Of a DNA stretch of 19,617 nucleotides, positions 6,007 to 13,030 are shown in pieces (the stretch's first letter is position 1; each line of letters opens with the position of its first letter). The stretch spans positions 1 through 19,617 of the forward strand of contig JAIYBO010000256.1 in assembly GCA_027488495.1 (NCBI GenBank). Direction: 5' to 3'. Both the position numbers and the translations under genes were made by a program. This DNA is from Bacteroidota bacterium (GTDB lineage: Bacteria; Bacteroidota; Bacteroidia; NS11-12g; UBA955). A model generated the notes under the pieces. That model worked only from the letters and a program-made list of their open reading frames with translations, was not told the DNA's origin and made no database searches.

Positions 6007-7179
6007 ATGCAACTACGTTTTCTTCTCGGTTTTGTCATGGCATCATTCATTTCAACAAATGTCAATGCACAAAATGCCACCCTCAAACCCAATGGTCCTG
6101 AAATCGTTTTTGACCACACCATTCACAATTTTGGAAAGATCGCAGAATCCATAAAATTCGCATCGCACCGATACCCCTTCACCAATACTGGCAACAAAAC
6201 ACTCTTCATACAACAAGTTCACACATCTTGCGGCTGCACCACCCCTGATTGGACCCGCGACTCAATCCCTCCAGGTGGAAAAGGTTTCATCGAAGCCAGA
6301 TACGAAACAACCAATCGCATTGGAGATTTTAAAAAATCTATCAGTGTGTATTCCAATGCAGTTACAGCGCCACTCGTGCATCTCGATATTGAAGGAGAGG
6401 TACTCAAAGAAGAAATCGACCCAAACGCCACCCCCATCCCAGACATGGGACAAATGGCATTCAGTGCACCCTCGATCACTTTCAATCCTTTGTTCGACAA
6501 CCAAATCGATTCGCAGACCATCCGCATCACCAACCAAACACCCTACACCGCAAATTTCAATCCCATCGACGCGGTAAACATTCCCAGCTATATCAAAATA
6601 ACCGCCTATCCAACTACTTTAGAACCCAATGAAACCGGCAAATTCACCGTGGTCATAGATGGATCAAAAATCAATCATTATGGATTCTCAACCATTGAAT
6701 TGCCATTTACCACAGACAATCCCGCAGCCTTGTACAATGCGATGTACGTGAATTATAGTCGGAAACAATTCTTCCCCAAATACTCACCCAAACAGTTGGC
6801 CAAACAAGCCAAGTTAAGCACAGACAAAACCATTGTGAACTTTGGTAAACAAGTGGCCGGTGATATATTAACGAGCGAATTCACACTCACCAACACTGGG
6901 AAATCAGACCTTATTATTCACGAGCTTTCAGGCGATTGCGGATGTATTTCTCTCAAGTTCAATCGCAAAAAATCCAGTATCGCGCCAAATGCCAAAATGA
7001 TCATCGCTCCTGGACAATCAGAAACGGTGAAGATCTTTTTTGAAACTGTATTAAAAAAGGGGAATGCCAACTACGGCATCTGGATCGTGAGCAACGATCC
7101 TACAAACCCAGAAATTAGCATCCCATTAAAGGCTGTTTTCGATGCCAAAGTGATTGAATGTCAAACCTGCCCCAAATAA
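6007..7179 (+). CDS. Secreted protein with two DUF1573 domains
   Basis: A 390-residue exported protein. Residues 1-21 form a signal peptide (RFLLGFVMASFISTNVNA) with likely cleavage before Gln22. Two DUF1573 immunoglobulin-like domains can be seen. The first, at about 33-130, has FDHTIHNFGKI, FTNTGNKTLFIQQV and the signature SCGCTTPDW (Cys75, Cys77). The second, at about 270-375, has TIVNFGKQVAGDI, FTLTNTGKSDLII and GDCGCISLKF (Cys311, Cys313). Between them lies a further beta-rich segment (about 150-250) that looks like a degenerate Ig-like unit. The C-terminus ends CQTCPK. DUF1573 proteins are abundant in Bacteroidota envelopes, but their molecular role is not established. The gene stands alone, divergent from rpsL, and ends at a strong terminator. 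Confidence 0.9.
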   Translation: MQLRFLLGFVMASFISTNVNAQNATLKPNGPEIVFDHTIHNFGKIAESIKFASHRYPFTNTGNKTLFIQQVHTSCGCTTPDWTRDSIPPGGKGFIEARYETTNRIGDFKKSISVYSNAVTAPLVHLDIEGEVLKEEIDPNATPIPDMGQMAFSAPSITFNPLFDNQIDSQTIRITNQTPYTANFNPIDAVNIPSYIKITAYPTTLEPNETGKFTVVIDGSKINHYGFSTIELPFTTDNPAALYNAMYVNYSRKQFFPKYSPKQLAKQAKLSTDKTIVNFGKQVAGDILTSEFTLTNTGKSDLIIHELSGDCGCISLKFNRKKSSIAPNAKMIIAPGQSETVKIFFETVLKKGNANYGIWIVSNDPTNPEISIPLKAVFDAKVIECQTCPK

Positions 7180-7193
7180 CTTCCATTATCTGT

Positions 7194-7230
7194 AACAAAA
7201 AGAGGGCGGAAATTCCGCCCTCTTTTTGTT
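7194..7230. terminator. Bidirectional intrinsic terminator between DUF1573 gene and yebC
   Basis: A perfect 18-bp inverted repeat (arms 7194-7211 and 7213-7230) has the GC-rich core AGAGGGCGGAA/TTCCGCCCTCT, flanked by CTTTTTGTT on the plus strand and by the same T-rich tail on the minus strand. It lies between two convergent genes, 14 nt past the DUF1573 stop and 52 nt past the yebC stop, so it can end transcription from both sides. Confidence 0.92.
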
Positions 7231-7282
7231 TATAACCAATCCGAGAATCCATTACGATCCCCGCATTTCTATTAAAATCTCA

Positions 7283-8002
7283 TTAACGCAAATTGTGATA
7301 TACGTTTTGTACGTCATCATCGCCCTCTAAGCGATCCACCAAATCCAACACTTCTTTCGCTTGCTCTTCGGTTAAATCCACATAGGTATTGGGCACATAT
7401 TGCAATTCCGCCGTGTGAACTTCTAGGCCAAGATCCTCCAATGCTTTTTGCATTTGTCCGAAAGCGGTAAAATCGCAATATACATAGACCATTTCATCAT
7501 CAAAAGCCACTTCATCCAAGCCAAAATCGATCAACTCAAATTCAAACTCATCCAAATCACGGTTGCCCATTTTCTCTTTTTGGATTTTCAACACACCTTT
7601 TCTTGTGAATATAAAATCCAATGATCCCGTTTTCCCCATGGCTCCCCCGCCCTTGTTAAAATGCATTCTCACGTTCGCTACAGTGCGCGTATTGTTATCA
7701 GTGGCAGTTTCCACCAAAACACCTACACCATGTGGTGCATAGCCTTCGAAACGAACTTCTTCATAGTCTGCAGAATCCCCTTTTGAACTTGCCCTTTTGA
7801 TCGCAGCGTCTACACGATCTTTGGGCATATTCACAGCCTTCGCATTCTGCATGACTGTTCTTAATTTGGGGTTGTTTTCTGGATTTGGCCCACTTTGCTT
7901 TACGGCGATGGCAATTTCCTTACCGATACGTGTAAACTGCTTGGCCATTCTATCGAACCGAGCAAACATGGTGTGCTTGCGTTTTTCAAAAATCCTTCCC
8001 AT
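7283..8002 (-). CDS. yebC: YebC/PmpR family protein (TACO1-like)
   Basis: A 239-residue YebC-family protein. Members have been described as DNA-binding transcriptional regulators (PmpR), and more recently YebC-type proteins and mitochondrial TACO1 have been tied to translation of proline-rich stretches; which applies here cannot be read from sequence. The N-terminal segment MGRIFEKRKHTMFARFDRMA is the Bacteroidota form, followed by FTRIGKEIAIAVKQSGPNPE, NPKLRTVMQNAKAVNMPKD, the domain II motif FEGYAPHGVGVLVETATDNN and the acidic loop NRDLDEFEFELIDFGLDEV. Met1 is chosen over Met12 because homologues keep the GRIFEKRK segment. It is a single gene with its own promoter 8 nt upstream. Confidence 0.93.
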   Translation of the reverse strand: MGRIFEKRKHTMFARFDRMAKQFTRIGKEIAIAVKQSGPNPENNPKLRTVMQNAKAVNMPKDRVDAAIKRASSKGDSADYEEVRFEGYAPHGVGVLVETATDNNTRTVANVRMHFNKGGGAMGKTGSLDFIFTRKGVLKIQKEKMGNRDLDEFEFELIDFGLDEVAFDDEMVYVYCDFTAFGQMQKALEDLGLEVHTAELQYVPNTYVDLTEEQAKEVLDLVDRLEGDDDVQNVYHNLR

Positions 8003-8010
8003 AAGTTTTG

Positions 8011-8042
8011 CAAAGATACAAAACCTCTTCAGACGTCGTCAA
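8011..8042 (-). promoter_or_regulatory. Promoter of yebC, predicted nearly leaderless
   Basis: TTG (8042-8040), a 21-nt spacer, then TATCTTTG (8018-8011) match the Bacteroidota promoter pattern completely. Only 8 nt separate the box from the ATG at 8002, so the transcript should begin within a few bases of the start codon. The TTG abuts the T-tract of the preceding terminator. Confidence 0.7.
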
Positions 8043-8043
8043 G

Positions 8044-8077
8044 AAAAAAAGGGAGGGCGGCCAATGGCCACCCTCCC
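8044..8077 (-). terminator. Intrinsic terminator of the TonB receptor gene
   Basis: Arms GGGAGGGCGGCCA and TGGCCACCCTCCC (8051-8063 and 8065-8077, one mismatch) form a very GC-rich hairpin. On the minus strand it is followed by seven T (8050-8044). It lies 64 nt past the stop codon of the receptor gene. There is no T-tract on the plus strand, so it acts on the minus strand only. Confidence 0.88.
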
Positions 8078-8141
8078 CCACATTTCATCGCCCCTAAAAT
8101 TAGGTACACGCTGAAAAGGCATTGCCAAATAATAACCTAGA

Positions 8142-10385
8142 TTAGAACTGATAGGATATACTCATATTTACACTCCGCCCCCCGGCGCTCATCCCACTGG
8201 CAAAATATCGGTAATGCAAATCCAACAAATTCTCAATGGCCAGATTCGCCGATAACCCCGACTTATGTTTATACCCCCCGCGCACATTCCAGCACTGCCA
8301 AGCTGGATTATAACCATCTGCCTGGCCATCTCCGTTGATGTCGCCCATACCAATTGGCTGCTTATCTTGATTGTCTTCCCCACTGTTGGAATAATCCTCT
8401 GCCCGCTTCATCCCATTGAACAAGCACTGTCCCTCAACAAACCAACCATTCCCATTCCAACGCAACGATGCTTGTCCGTACACTGGCGGAATGTGATCCA
8501 AAGGCTGATCATCTGCGCCTTCATTCAATCGATAAATGCCCTTTGTTTGTGTCACTGAACCCGACATCCATAATTCCCTAAACAACCTAATCTTGGCATT
8601 CAAATACATCCCCGAGATCTCCCCAACCGCCACATTCTTCAACTGATAAACGGGGGTTAATCGACCATCATACATTAAGGAATCTTCACCATTCAAAGTC
8701 CCTGGCTGATCCAACAGCAAACTTTTCACGGCACTTTGAAACACCCCGGCCTCCAAAGCAAACGCTCGGTCTTTGCGCCACAAAACACCCAAGTCAAGGG
8801 TCCTGCTTTGCTCAGCTTTCAAGTCAGCACTTGGCACCAACAACTTCACCCCCGGCTTGCTATCAAACACCTTCGTCATATCGTCTACATTGGGATTGCG
8901 ATACGCCTGGTTCACACTTGCCTTCAACAACAAGCCCTTGCTCAATTGCTGCGTTAAACCCAAATCGTAACTGGGTGTGGTTGATGCAAAGGAAATTTCA
9001 CTGAAGGGCAGTTTCCATGGATTTGCGCTCGAGAACAAGGCACTCAAGGCATATTGGGATATCCGAATGCCGCCCTGAATCACCGTACCAGTTTTCTCTT
9101 TGCGATAGATTCCCTGGGCAAACACTGAATGCATTCGGGTATGCGCGCCAGAATCACTATACCGGGCTTTTGTGGCAGTTTCTGCCAACGTAGAAATATT
9201 TTTATTGATTCCTACAGAACTCACCTCATTCCAAACCAATTCCACGCCCGAATTCAAAGTAAAAGACTTACCAAACTGATCGTGGCGATCCAAATTGGCC
9301 GTTCTCATCCTCACAGCATCGCGCTGGGTTCTCTCCATCACGGCTCCAAAGTTGCGTGTTATCCGCCCTACTTCGGTATTCTGTTGCGCCAAGGTCAACC
9401 GCGTATGATGTTCAGGCCCACCCATTTTTGCTGTGTACGACACAAAGCCACGGTTTTGCGGAGCGTAATCCCATCTGCCAAAGACGGGTTTCCCGTTGCG
9501 GAACTCCGACATCCGATCGTATCGAGGAATCAAATCCGACATCGACTTTTGAAAATTCAATGTATGTTCGATGCTACCCGTTTTGGCAAAAACCTTTGCA
9601 AACAAATCTGTTTGAGAATAACCCGTGCCCCGCTGCAGTTGCGGATCGTTATTCACCAATACCGTGTCGCGACCGTTTAACTGACCCACATATCTGGGTA
9701 AGAAACCAAACGTATCCCAATCGGAATAGTTTTTACTACCGCTTCGGAGATCGCCAAATTGACTGCGCGTAGCAGATAACAACAATCCCACTCTCTCACT
9801 TTGAATCTTCATCCCCACATTTCCAATCACCGATTTGCTCGCCGAAAAATATCGCACTGTGGCATTGGGCTTCACCTCGAATTTCCCAAGAGTTGCCTCC
9901 TTGGTTTTGAAATAGATCACACCGCCCAAGGCATCCGAACCGTACAAAGTTGAGCCAGCCCCAAAATTCACCTCCATCCGATCCAAAATAAACGGATCAA
10001 TGGTAATGATATCTTGTAAGTGTCCTGCGCGATACGTGGCATTGTTCATCCGAACGCCGTCGATCACCATCAGCACCCGAGATGCTTCAAATCCCCTGAG
10101 CACGGGAGAACTTCCACCCATCTGACTTTTCTGCACAAATACCTGACCCGTATTGATCAATGCATCGCCCAAAGTGGCTGGCTGTAACTCAAACAAACGC
10201 TTGGCACTCACCACCTCTATCTGTCTGGGTGTTTCTTTTCTTTTTTGCTGAAATCGCTGTGAAGACACAAGGACCTCATCAAACGATTCAACGTCTGTAG
10301 TATCTGCTGATTTTGTCGCATCAACCTGCGCGTGCACCATACCCATCAGGCACAGTAACACTGTATTTAAAATGATTTTTTTCAT
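8142..10385 (-). CDS. TonB-dependent outer-membrane receptor, haem/haemoglobin-type
   Basis: A 747-residue receptor for TonB-ExbBD-energised uptake across the outer membrane. Residues 1-19 are a signal peptide (IILNTVLLCLMGMVHA) with cleavage before Gln20. A possible TonB box lies at FDEVLVSSQR (about 35-44). The plug domain (about 50-170) has QMGGSSPVLRGFEASRVLMV, IDGVRMNN, QDIITIDPFILDRMEV and GSTLYGSDALGGVIYF. The remainder is a 22-strand-type barrel ending in the aromatic SISYQF. YRNPNVDDMTKVFDSKPG resembles the FRAP-like segment of haem/haemoglobin receptors, so haem or another iron compound is the best guess, but the substrate is not proven. There is no N-terminal carboxypeptidase-like domain and no SusD partner, arguing against a polysaccharide SusC. 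No clear promoter box is visible in the 95 nt upstream. Confidence 0.88.
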   Translation of the reverse strand: MKKIILNTVLLCLMGMVHAQVDATKSADTTDVESFDEVLVSSQRFQQKRKETPRQIEVVSAKRLFELQPATLGDALINTGQVFVQKSQMGGSSPVLRGFEASRVLMVIDGVRMNNATYRAGHLQDIITIDPFILDRMEVNFGAGSTLYGSDALGGVIYFKTKEATLGKFEVKPNATVRYFSASKSVIGNVGMKIQSERVGLLLSATRSQFGDLRSGSKNYSDWDTFGFLPRYVGQLNGRDTVLVNNDPQLQRGTGYSQTDLFAKVFAKTGSIEHTLNFQKSMSDLIPRYDRMSEFRNGKPVFGRWDYAPQNRGFVSYTAKMGGPEHHTRLTLAQQNTEVGRITRNFGAVMERTQRDAVRMRTANLDRHDQFGKSFTLNSGVELVWNEVSSVGINKNISTLAETATKARYSDSGAHTRMHSVFAQGIYRKEKTGTVIQGGIRISQYALSALFSSANPWKLPFSEISFASTTPSYDLGLTQQLSKGLLLKASVNQAYRNPNVDDMTKVFDSKPGVKLLVPSADLKAEQSRTLDLGVLWRKDRAFALEAGVFQSAVKSLLLDQPGTLNGEDSLMYDGRLTPVYQLKNVAVGEISGMYLNAKIRLFRELWMSGSVTQTKGIYRLNEGADDQPLDHIPPVYGQASLRWNGNGWFVEGQCLFNGMKRAEDYSNSGEDNQDKQPIGMGDINGDGQADGYNPAWQCWNVRGGYKHKSGLSANLAIENLLDLHYRYFASGMSAGGRSVNMSISYQF

Positions 10386-10445
10386 AAAAAGGATGTATTA
10401 CACTGTTTAGAAAACCGGCAAACTGCAGACATCTTCCGCAGCGCC

Positions 10446-10468
10446 AAAAAGAGCGAATAATCATTCGC
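10446..10468 (-). terminator. Probable weak intrinsic terminator of the 177-residue gene
   Basis: On the minus strand GCGAAT-GATT-ATTCGC (10468-10453) is followed by TCTTTTT (10452-10446). The 6-bp stem is short and AT-containing, so termination may be partial, allowing read-through into the TonB receptor gene. The rest of the 10386-10480 gap shows no promoter box that I can support. Confidence 0.5.
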
Positions 10469-10480
10469 CAACAGGCAACA

Positions 10481-11014
10481 TCATCCTTCCGGAGGGGGCA
10501 CCGTCACAGATCCAACGCCATTGGCTAAATCCATCTTCCACAACCGATCAATAGACTTCGAAAAAACCGGCGGCCCAAGCAATGCATCTACTCCGTCGTT
10601 AACAGCCCATTGCAATTTATCGAACCAAATGGGTTTGGCTTTACTGCTCCCACCAGATCCTTTTTCACATTGCTGAGCGATTTGATCTTCCAGTGCTTTT
10701 TCTATTTTATCATTAAAGGCTTTAACGCGATAGCCCCCCTCTACCGCCATCACTTGCAAAACATCGTACTTGTTGCCACCAAAAACAATTTCATCCCCTT
10801 TTTTAATATATTGAAATTCAGTGGTATTTGGCAAAAATAAATCTTCAGACAGAGCCATCCCCACGCTGCGCTCCAAAAACCGTTTCACTTCTTTTTGCTG
10901 TCGTTTATGCGCAAAAACATGCAAAACTGTTAGGCAAGGAATCACCAACAACAACACCAACGAAAGAACCCGAACGGGCCAAATGGGTTTGATTTGTGGC
11001 TTCCTCATGGGCAT
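10481..11014 (-). CDS. Uncharacterised membrane-anchored protein
   Basis: I do not recognise this 177-residue protein with certainty. A basic N-terminus (MPMRKPQIKP) precedes one strongly hydrophobic segment at about residues 12-35 (VRVLSLVLLLVIPCLTVLHV), so it is probably anchored in the inner membrane with the rest outside. A coiled basic stretch (HKRQQKEVKRFLER) follows, then a small beta-rich region GDEIVFGGNKYDVLQVMAVE at about 73-92, a charged helix (NDKIEKALEDQIAQQCEKG), a Gly/Ser linker and a C-terminal tail ending VPPPEG. The EI-x-GxxYDV pattern resembles small proteins often seen beside TonB receptors in this phylum (from memory, not verified). Met1 at 11014 is favoured by the promoter spacing; Met3 is possible. 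The gene lies 95 nt upstream of the receptor on the same strand. Confidence 0.75.
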   Translation of the reverse strand: MPMRKPQIKPIWPVRVLSLVLLLVIPCLTVLHVFAHKRQQKEVKRFLERSVGMALSEDLFLPNTTEFQYIKKGDEIVFGGNKYDVLQVMAVEGGYRVKAFNDKIEKALEDQIAQQCEKGSGGSSKAKPIWFDKLQWAVNDGVDALLGPPVFSKSIDRLWKMDLANGVGSVTVPPPEG

Positions 11015-11022
11015 TAATTTAG

Positions 11023-11030
11023 CAAATATA
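11023..11030 (-). promoter_or_regulatory. -7 box of the 177-residue gene, predicted nearly leaderless
   Basis: TATATTTG (minus strand) is a perfect TAnnTTTG match and ends exactly 8 nt before the ATG at 11014. No TTG is found at a 19-21 nt spacing; the nearest (11048-11046) gives only 15 nt. The short leader supports the ATG at 11014 as the start. Confidence 0.55.
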
Positions 11031-11062
11031 AAATTTAGTCTGTGTCAATCGCCGAAAATGTT

Positions 11063-11070
11063 GAATTTTG
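11063..11070 (+). promoter_or_regulatory. Possible -7 box of the thiolase gene
   Basis: GAATTTTG matches TAnnTTTG at five of six fixed positions and lies 4 nt before the thiolase ATG at 11075, with CTG (11040-11042) 20 nt upstream in place of TTG. If used, the mRNA would start at or next to the A of ATG. The alternative is TAATTTAG at 11015-11022, also one mismatch. Neither is decisive. Confidence 0.3.
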
Positions 11071-11074
11071 CACC

Positions 11075-12277
11075 ATGAAGCAAGCTGTTTATGTGATCGA
11101 TATCGTGAGAACCCCTGTGGGCAAATTTGGTGGCACCTTGGCCAGTGTTCGTCCGGATGATTTGGCCGCGCACGTGATCCAATCGATACTGAGCCGCAAC
11201 CCGAATATCAACCCCGCTGAAATCGACGAGGTGATATTGGGCGCTGCAAACCAAGCGGGGGAAGACAACCGCAACGTGGCTAGGATGGCCTCATTGTTGG
11301 CAGGATTGCCCACAACCGTTCCAGGCTACACGGTAAATAGACTTTGCGCAAGTGGCTTACAAAGCATCATGAATGGCGCGATGTCCATCGCCGCTGGCCA
11401 AGCGCATTTGGTCTTGGCGGGCGGCACGGAGAGCATGACAAGAGCCCCCTTTGTGATGGCCAAGGCTGAAACGGCCTATGCCAGAAGCAGCGAGATTTTC
11501 GACACCACCATTGGTTGGCGCTTCACCAATAAAACCCTAGCAAAAATGTATCACCCTTATTCAATGGGTGAAACCGCTGAGAACGTAGCAGAGCAGTTCA
11601 ACATATCACGGGAAGACCAAGACCAATTTGCCTATGAAACCCAACTCAATTGGAAAAAGGCCCATGAATCTGGACTATTCACTCAAGAAATCGTGGCAGT
11701 GCCAATTCCTCAAAGGAAGGGCGAACCCGTTTTATTCAGCACCGATGAGCACCCACGCTTGAGCGATGTCAATACCTTAGCAACGTTGAAACCTGCTTTC
11801 AGGGATGGCGGCAGTGTAACCGCGGGAAACAGTTCAGGGATCAATGACGGCGCCGCCGTGTGTATCCTTGCATCGGAAGAAATGGTCACCCAACTGGGAC
11901 TAAAACCCATGGCACGCATCGCAGGATATGCCGCTGCCGGTGTAGACCCTAGCATCATGGGAATCGGACCCGTACCCGCCACGCAAAAAGCATTAAAAAA
12001 TGCAGGCCTCACCGTGGATCAAATTGGCGTGGCTGAACTCAACGAAGCATTTGCCGCTCAAGCCATTGCCAGCATGAGGGAACTGAACATAGATCGCAGC
12101 ATCGTAAACCCCAACGGCGGTAGCATCGCCATTGGCCACCCCCTCGGAGCTTCAGGAACGCGTATTTCCGCCACGCTCCTTCACCATATGCAAAGAAACA
12201 AATCGCTAAAATACGGTTTGGCCACCATGTGCATCGGCGTAGGCCAAGGCTGTGCCATTATTTACGAAAATTTGTAA
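11075..12277 (+). CDS. Acetyl-CoA C-acyltransferase (thiolase)
   Basis: A 400-residue thiolase that cleaves 3-ketoacyl-CoA with CoA, or condenses acyl-CoAs in reverse. All catalytic elements are present: the nucleophile Cys91 in VNRLCASGLQS, GGTESMTRAPF, NEAFAAQ, His355 in GGSIAIGHPLGASG, and Cys386 in MCIGVGQG. The sequence VIDIVRTPVGKFGG is the usual N-terminus; the in-frame ATG at 11042 would add 11 residues with no counterpart in the family, so 11075 is chosen. Features such as ETQLNWKKAHESGLF suggest a broad 3-ketoacyl-CoA or beta-ketoadipyl-CoA type rather than a dedicated biosynthetic acetoacetyl-CoA thiolase, but substrate length cannot be settled. No other beta-oxidation gene is in the window. 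truA begins 2 nt after its stop. Confidence 0.93.
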   Translation: MKQAVYVIDIVRTPVGKFGGTLASVRPDDLAAHVIQSILSRNPNINPAEIDEVILGAANQAGEDNRNVARMASLLAGLPTTVPGYTVNRLCASGLQSIMNGAMSIAAGQAHLVLAGGTESMTRAPFVMAKAETAYARSSEIFDTTIGWRFTNKTLAKMYHPYSMGETAENVAEQFNISREDQDQFAYETQLNWKKAHESGLFTQEIVAVPIPQRKGEPVLFSTDEHPRLSDVNTLATLKPAFRDGGSVTAGNSSGINDGAAVCILASEEMVTQLGLKPMARIAGYAAAGVDPSIMGIGPVPATQKALKNAGLTVDQIGVAELNEAFAAQAIASMRELNIDRSIVNPNGGSIAIGHPLGASGTRISATLLHHMQRNKSLKYGLATMCIGVGQGCAIIYENL

Positions 12278-12278
12278 G

Positions 12279-13004
12279 ATGCGATATCGAATGGAATTGG
12301 CCTATGATGGCACCCATTTCGGCGGATGGCAAACCCAACCCAACGCACCCACCGTTCAAGCTCACATCGATCAAGCGTTGAGCCAGATCTGCAACACACC
12401 CATCGAAACAATGGGCTGCGGAAGAACCGATGCCGGTGTTCATGCCAAGTATTTCGTGGCGCACTTCGATGGCCCAAGCAACATCCCGGTTGATCTCGCT
12501 CATCGATTGAACAAGCTCTTACCCCCATCCATCGCCATACAAACCATTGCCGCCTGCCCGGATCAATTCCATGCGCGTTTCGATGCGATTTTGAGAGAAT
12601 ATCAATATTTCATCTGTACAAAAAAAGACCCTTTCCTGGCCCAGAGAACCTGGTTTATGGGTCAGCCACTCGATGTTGAATCCATGAATCTATGCGCCAC
12701 AAAATTGATAGGCAAACATTCATTTGCGGCGTTTTGTAAAGGCGACATCCCCAACAACAACCCCGTTTGTGAAGTCTTCCAAGCACATTGGTCGATTTCC
12801 CCACAAGGATATATCTTCACCATCCAAGCCAATCGATTTTTGCGAAACATGGTCAGAGCGATCGTAGGAACGCTCGTAGACGTAGGTCAAGGGAAAATCA
12901 CGCACTCGCAATTCGAAGAAATTGTGCACCACGGCAACCGCAGCAACGCTTCGCATTCAGCCCCAGCCGATGGACTATTCCTCACCAATGTGGTTTATCC
13001 ATAA
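12279..13004 (+). CDS. truA: tRNA pseudouridine(38-40) synthase TruA
   Basis: A 241-residue TruA, which converts uridine to pseudouridine at positions 38-40 of the tRNA anticodon stem-loop. The start MRYRMELAYDGTHFGGWQTQ is typical; catalytic Asp51 lies in MGCGRTDAGVHA. Further family motifs are DQFHARFDAILREYQYFI, HSFAAFCKG, FTIQANRFLRNMVRAIVGTL and the C-terminal SAPADGLFLTNVVYP. An in-frame ATG at 12252 overlaps the thiolase and is rejected. The start is separated from the thiolase TAA by a single G, so translation is probably coupled. It converges with the 1503-residue gene, with only 26 nt between stop codons and no evident terminator hairpin. Confidence 0.96.
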   Translation: MRYRMELAYDGTHFGGWQTQPNAPTVQAHIDQALSQICNTPIETMGCGRTDAGVHAKYFVAHFDGPSNIPVDLAHRLNKLLPPSIAIQTIAACPDQFHARFDAILREYQYFICTKKDPFLAQRTWFMGQPLDVESMNLCATKLIGKHSFAAFCKGDIPNNNPVCEVFQAHWSISPQGYIFTIQANRFLRNMVRAIVGTLVDVGQGKITHSQFEEIVHHGNRSNASHSAPADGLFLTNVVYP

Positions 13005-13030
13005 ATCTCGAACAGCAGTCATTAAACCTT

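Noticed and set aside
9129..9680. 183-codon open frame on the plus strand
   Set aside because: It lies wholly opposite the TonB receptor gene, has no recognisable domain or promoter, and is explained by the codon structure of the real gene.
11042..11074. Earlier ATG for the thiolase at 11042
   Set aside because: The extra 11 residues have no counterpart in thiolases, and MKQAVYVIDIVRTP is the family N-terminus.
12252..12278. Earlier ATG for TruA at 12252, overlapping the thiolase
   Set aside because: The added residues overlap the thiolase end and are not TruA-like; MRYRMELAYDGT at 12279 is the conserved start.
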